Shown one piece after another: positions 62,427 to 64,000 of a DNA stretch of 64,000 nucleotides (the first letter of the stretch is position 1; every line of letters begins with the position of its first letter). The stretch is from the NCBI RefSeq assembly GCF_049243985.1, contig NC_135379.1, forward strand, positions 14,177,501 through 14,241,500, read 5' to 3'. Made by a program: the position numbers and the translations under genes. Source of the stretch: Paroedura picta. Its lineage: Eukaryota; Chordata; Lepidosauria; Squamata; Gekkonidae. The notes under the pieces were generated by a model. The model saw only the letters and a list, made by a program, of their open reading frames with translations, was not told where the DNA came from and did no database searches.

Positions 62427-64000
62427 CTAGTATAAAATACAGACAACATTAGGTGTAACACACCTCAGTTTTAAAATACAAACAAGAGCTCAAAATCCTG
62501 CCTGTCCTACAAACCAAACATCAAAACAACACAGATGCCTTCCAAGAATCTTGAAATGTTTTTAAACACTTACTGGACTTAACAAGCCAAGATAGGTGTG
62601 TATCTTCTTAAGAGATAAAGACGGTGAAATATGCAGTAAATAAGACTGAGGAGTCAATGAAAATCAATTAAGCTTTAACCACAAATCTTTATTTTCCCCT
62701 TTCTTTTTAAAACAAGTATTTAGGCTAAAGTTTTTTCACTCAAGTGATTTGGATACATCAGTAATGTCTAAAGTTGGAAAGTCCCTTCACCTGCTGCCTG
62801 CCCCCAGTGCCCCTTAAATGTTACTTCTGGGGGACAGTGGACTCTCGAGGAACACCCATCCACAGAACCCCCCAAGGGATCCAGGCCAGTTCCTAAACTT
62901 AGAAAGAAAATGTAATACTAAACACCTCTTTAGGAAGTCAGGAAATAACATTCCCATGTACAATGCGAAGCATCTCCTTTAGGCCTTGCAGCATTTACAG
63001 CAAACCTGGGCCCAAGATTATTTCATTTGCTTTTCTGTCTTGTTTCCTTTCAACAACTTTTGGACGGTATCAGAAGGTACCAATCGCTGCTTCTCAGTCC
63101 AGCTTTGGCTATTTCTCCAATCACAAGAAATGGCGTGTGCATAAAACTTCAGCAAAGCATTTTTCAAGTAAGACCATATTTCAAAGGAGTTGACTGTAAC
63201 TCAAAAACCCCACATTAAACAAAAGTTTCTGATACTAAAAAGCCCACAGGTCAGATTAATTACAGTAGTTAACGTTCTTTCCTGTTCCGTATTCCCTTCT
63301 GTTTTTCCCATTCTCTCCCCTTTTCCAATTGCATAATTCACTGCACTACAAGGAACTGCCGTTCTGATGCAAGAGATGTCCTCATTGGACAGCACCATGC
63401 TTTACCAATTCTACCAAATCAAATAAATATTACAGGGAAGGAGAGAGGCACAGCAATGATCTAAAATATTATAATGGTGATCCTGATGAGGCAGCTGCTG
63501 AATGCAAAAACGGAGAGAGTATGGGGATTGCTCGTGGCATTTGCAGTTCCAGTTCTGACTTTCAACAAAGGCTGATTCTTTAACACTGTGTTTAAAAAGG
63601 ATTAGAAGAATTACTAGAATCAGCCTATCGATATTCAGGCACCGTCTCTCATAGGATGAACAACAGCACAGGACTGTTGATACTTAGCAGATATACTGAG
63701 CTTCCCAGAGGCATCAGACTGACCACTGGTGGAAGCAAAAGCCCAAATTCAGTGGCTCTTTGGCCTGAACTATCAGGGCAAGGAGAATAACATAGGGGTT
63801 TGTAACTGTGGCTCTTTAGACAATGGACTATGGCTCTTTAAAAGAATATATCTAGATACATTGGAGGGATAGGGGGGGTGCTAGAGTAACCTATGTGCGA
63901 AGGGAAAGTCAGGCAGAGTTTTCAAAGGGACCAGTAGGAAACATCAAATTGAACAATTTTGATTAATCCAGGTATGAACTATGCCCATATTTATGCCAGC
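62427..64000 (-). other. YME1L1 intron 1 (part)
   Basis: AT-rich intronic sequence upstream of exon 2. I see no start exon, CpG island or recognisable repeat; the promoter must lie beyond the window. Confidence 0.5.

Overview
The window is vertebrate genomic DNA, most likely from a squamate reptile (lizard). It has intron-split genes with GT-AG and GC-AG splice sites, CR1 LINE copies, a BovB-type LINE 3' end, many Sauria-type tRNA-derived SINEs, and a dense set of short hAT-type inverted-repeat elements with 8-bp target duplications. Gene names come from recognising protein sequence; no search was run.

Three host genes can be rebuilt exon by exon. (1) PTCHD3, plus strand, 360-6952: four exons, 866 residues, an intact patched/RND-family membrane protein starting in a CpG-rich promoter. 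(2) An animal type I polyketide synthase (PKS), minus strand, 27903 down to 15356: six exons, 2093 residues, domain order KS-AT-DH-(degenerate ER)-KR-ACP. The first 252 residues are spread over five small exons; the other 1841 lie in one 5.5-kb exon. KS, AT, DH, KR and ACP active-site residues are all visible, while the enoylreductase-like region lacks its nucleotide-binding glycine motif, which predicts an unreduced polyene-type product. (3) YME1L1, minus strand, 62426 down to 43798: 18 coding exons covering all of the mitochondrial i-AAA protease except the first few residues, whose exon lies beyond the right edge.

Layout: 1-7 kb PTCHD3; 7-15.3 kb convergent intergenic DNA with nested repeats; 15.3-27.9 kb PKS; 28-43.8 kb a gene-poor interval with an unidentified single-membrane-span ORF (28085-28378), a decayed second PKS copy (about 32.45-33.13 kb, same strand) and many repeats; 43.8-62.4 kb YME1L1; 62.4-64 kb upstream intron of YME1L1.

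The PKS is the most interesting item. Relatives, as I recall, make yellow-red psittacofulvin polyenes in parrot feathers and are needed for otolith formation in fish. The degraded copy about 5 kb upstream suggests a former tandem PKS pair at this locus. Minor items worth a look are two GC-AG introns, three hammerhead-ribozyme-like cores in repeat DNA, and a 181-bp terminal-inverted-repeat family present twice at identical length.
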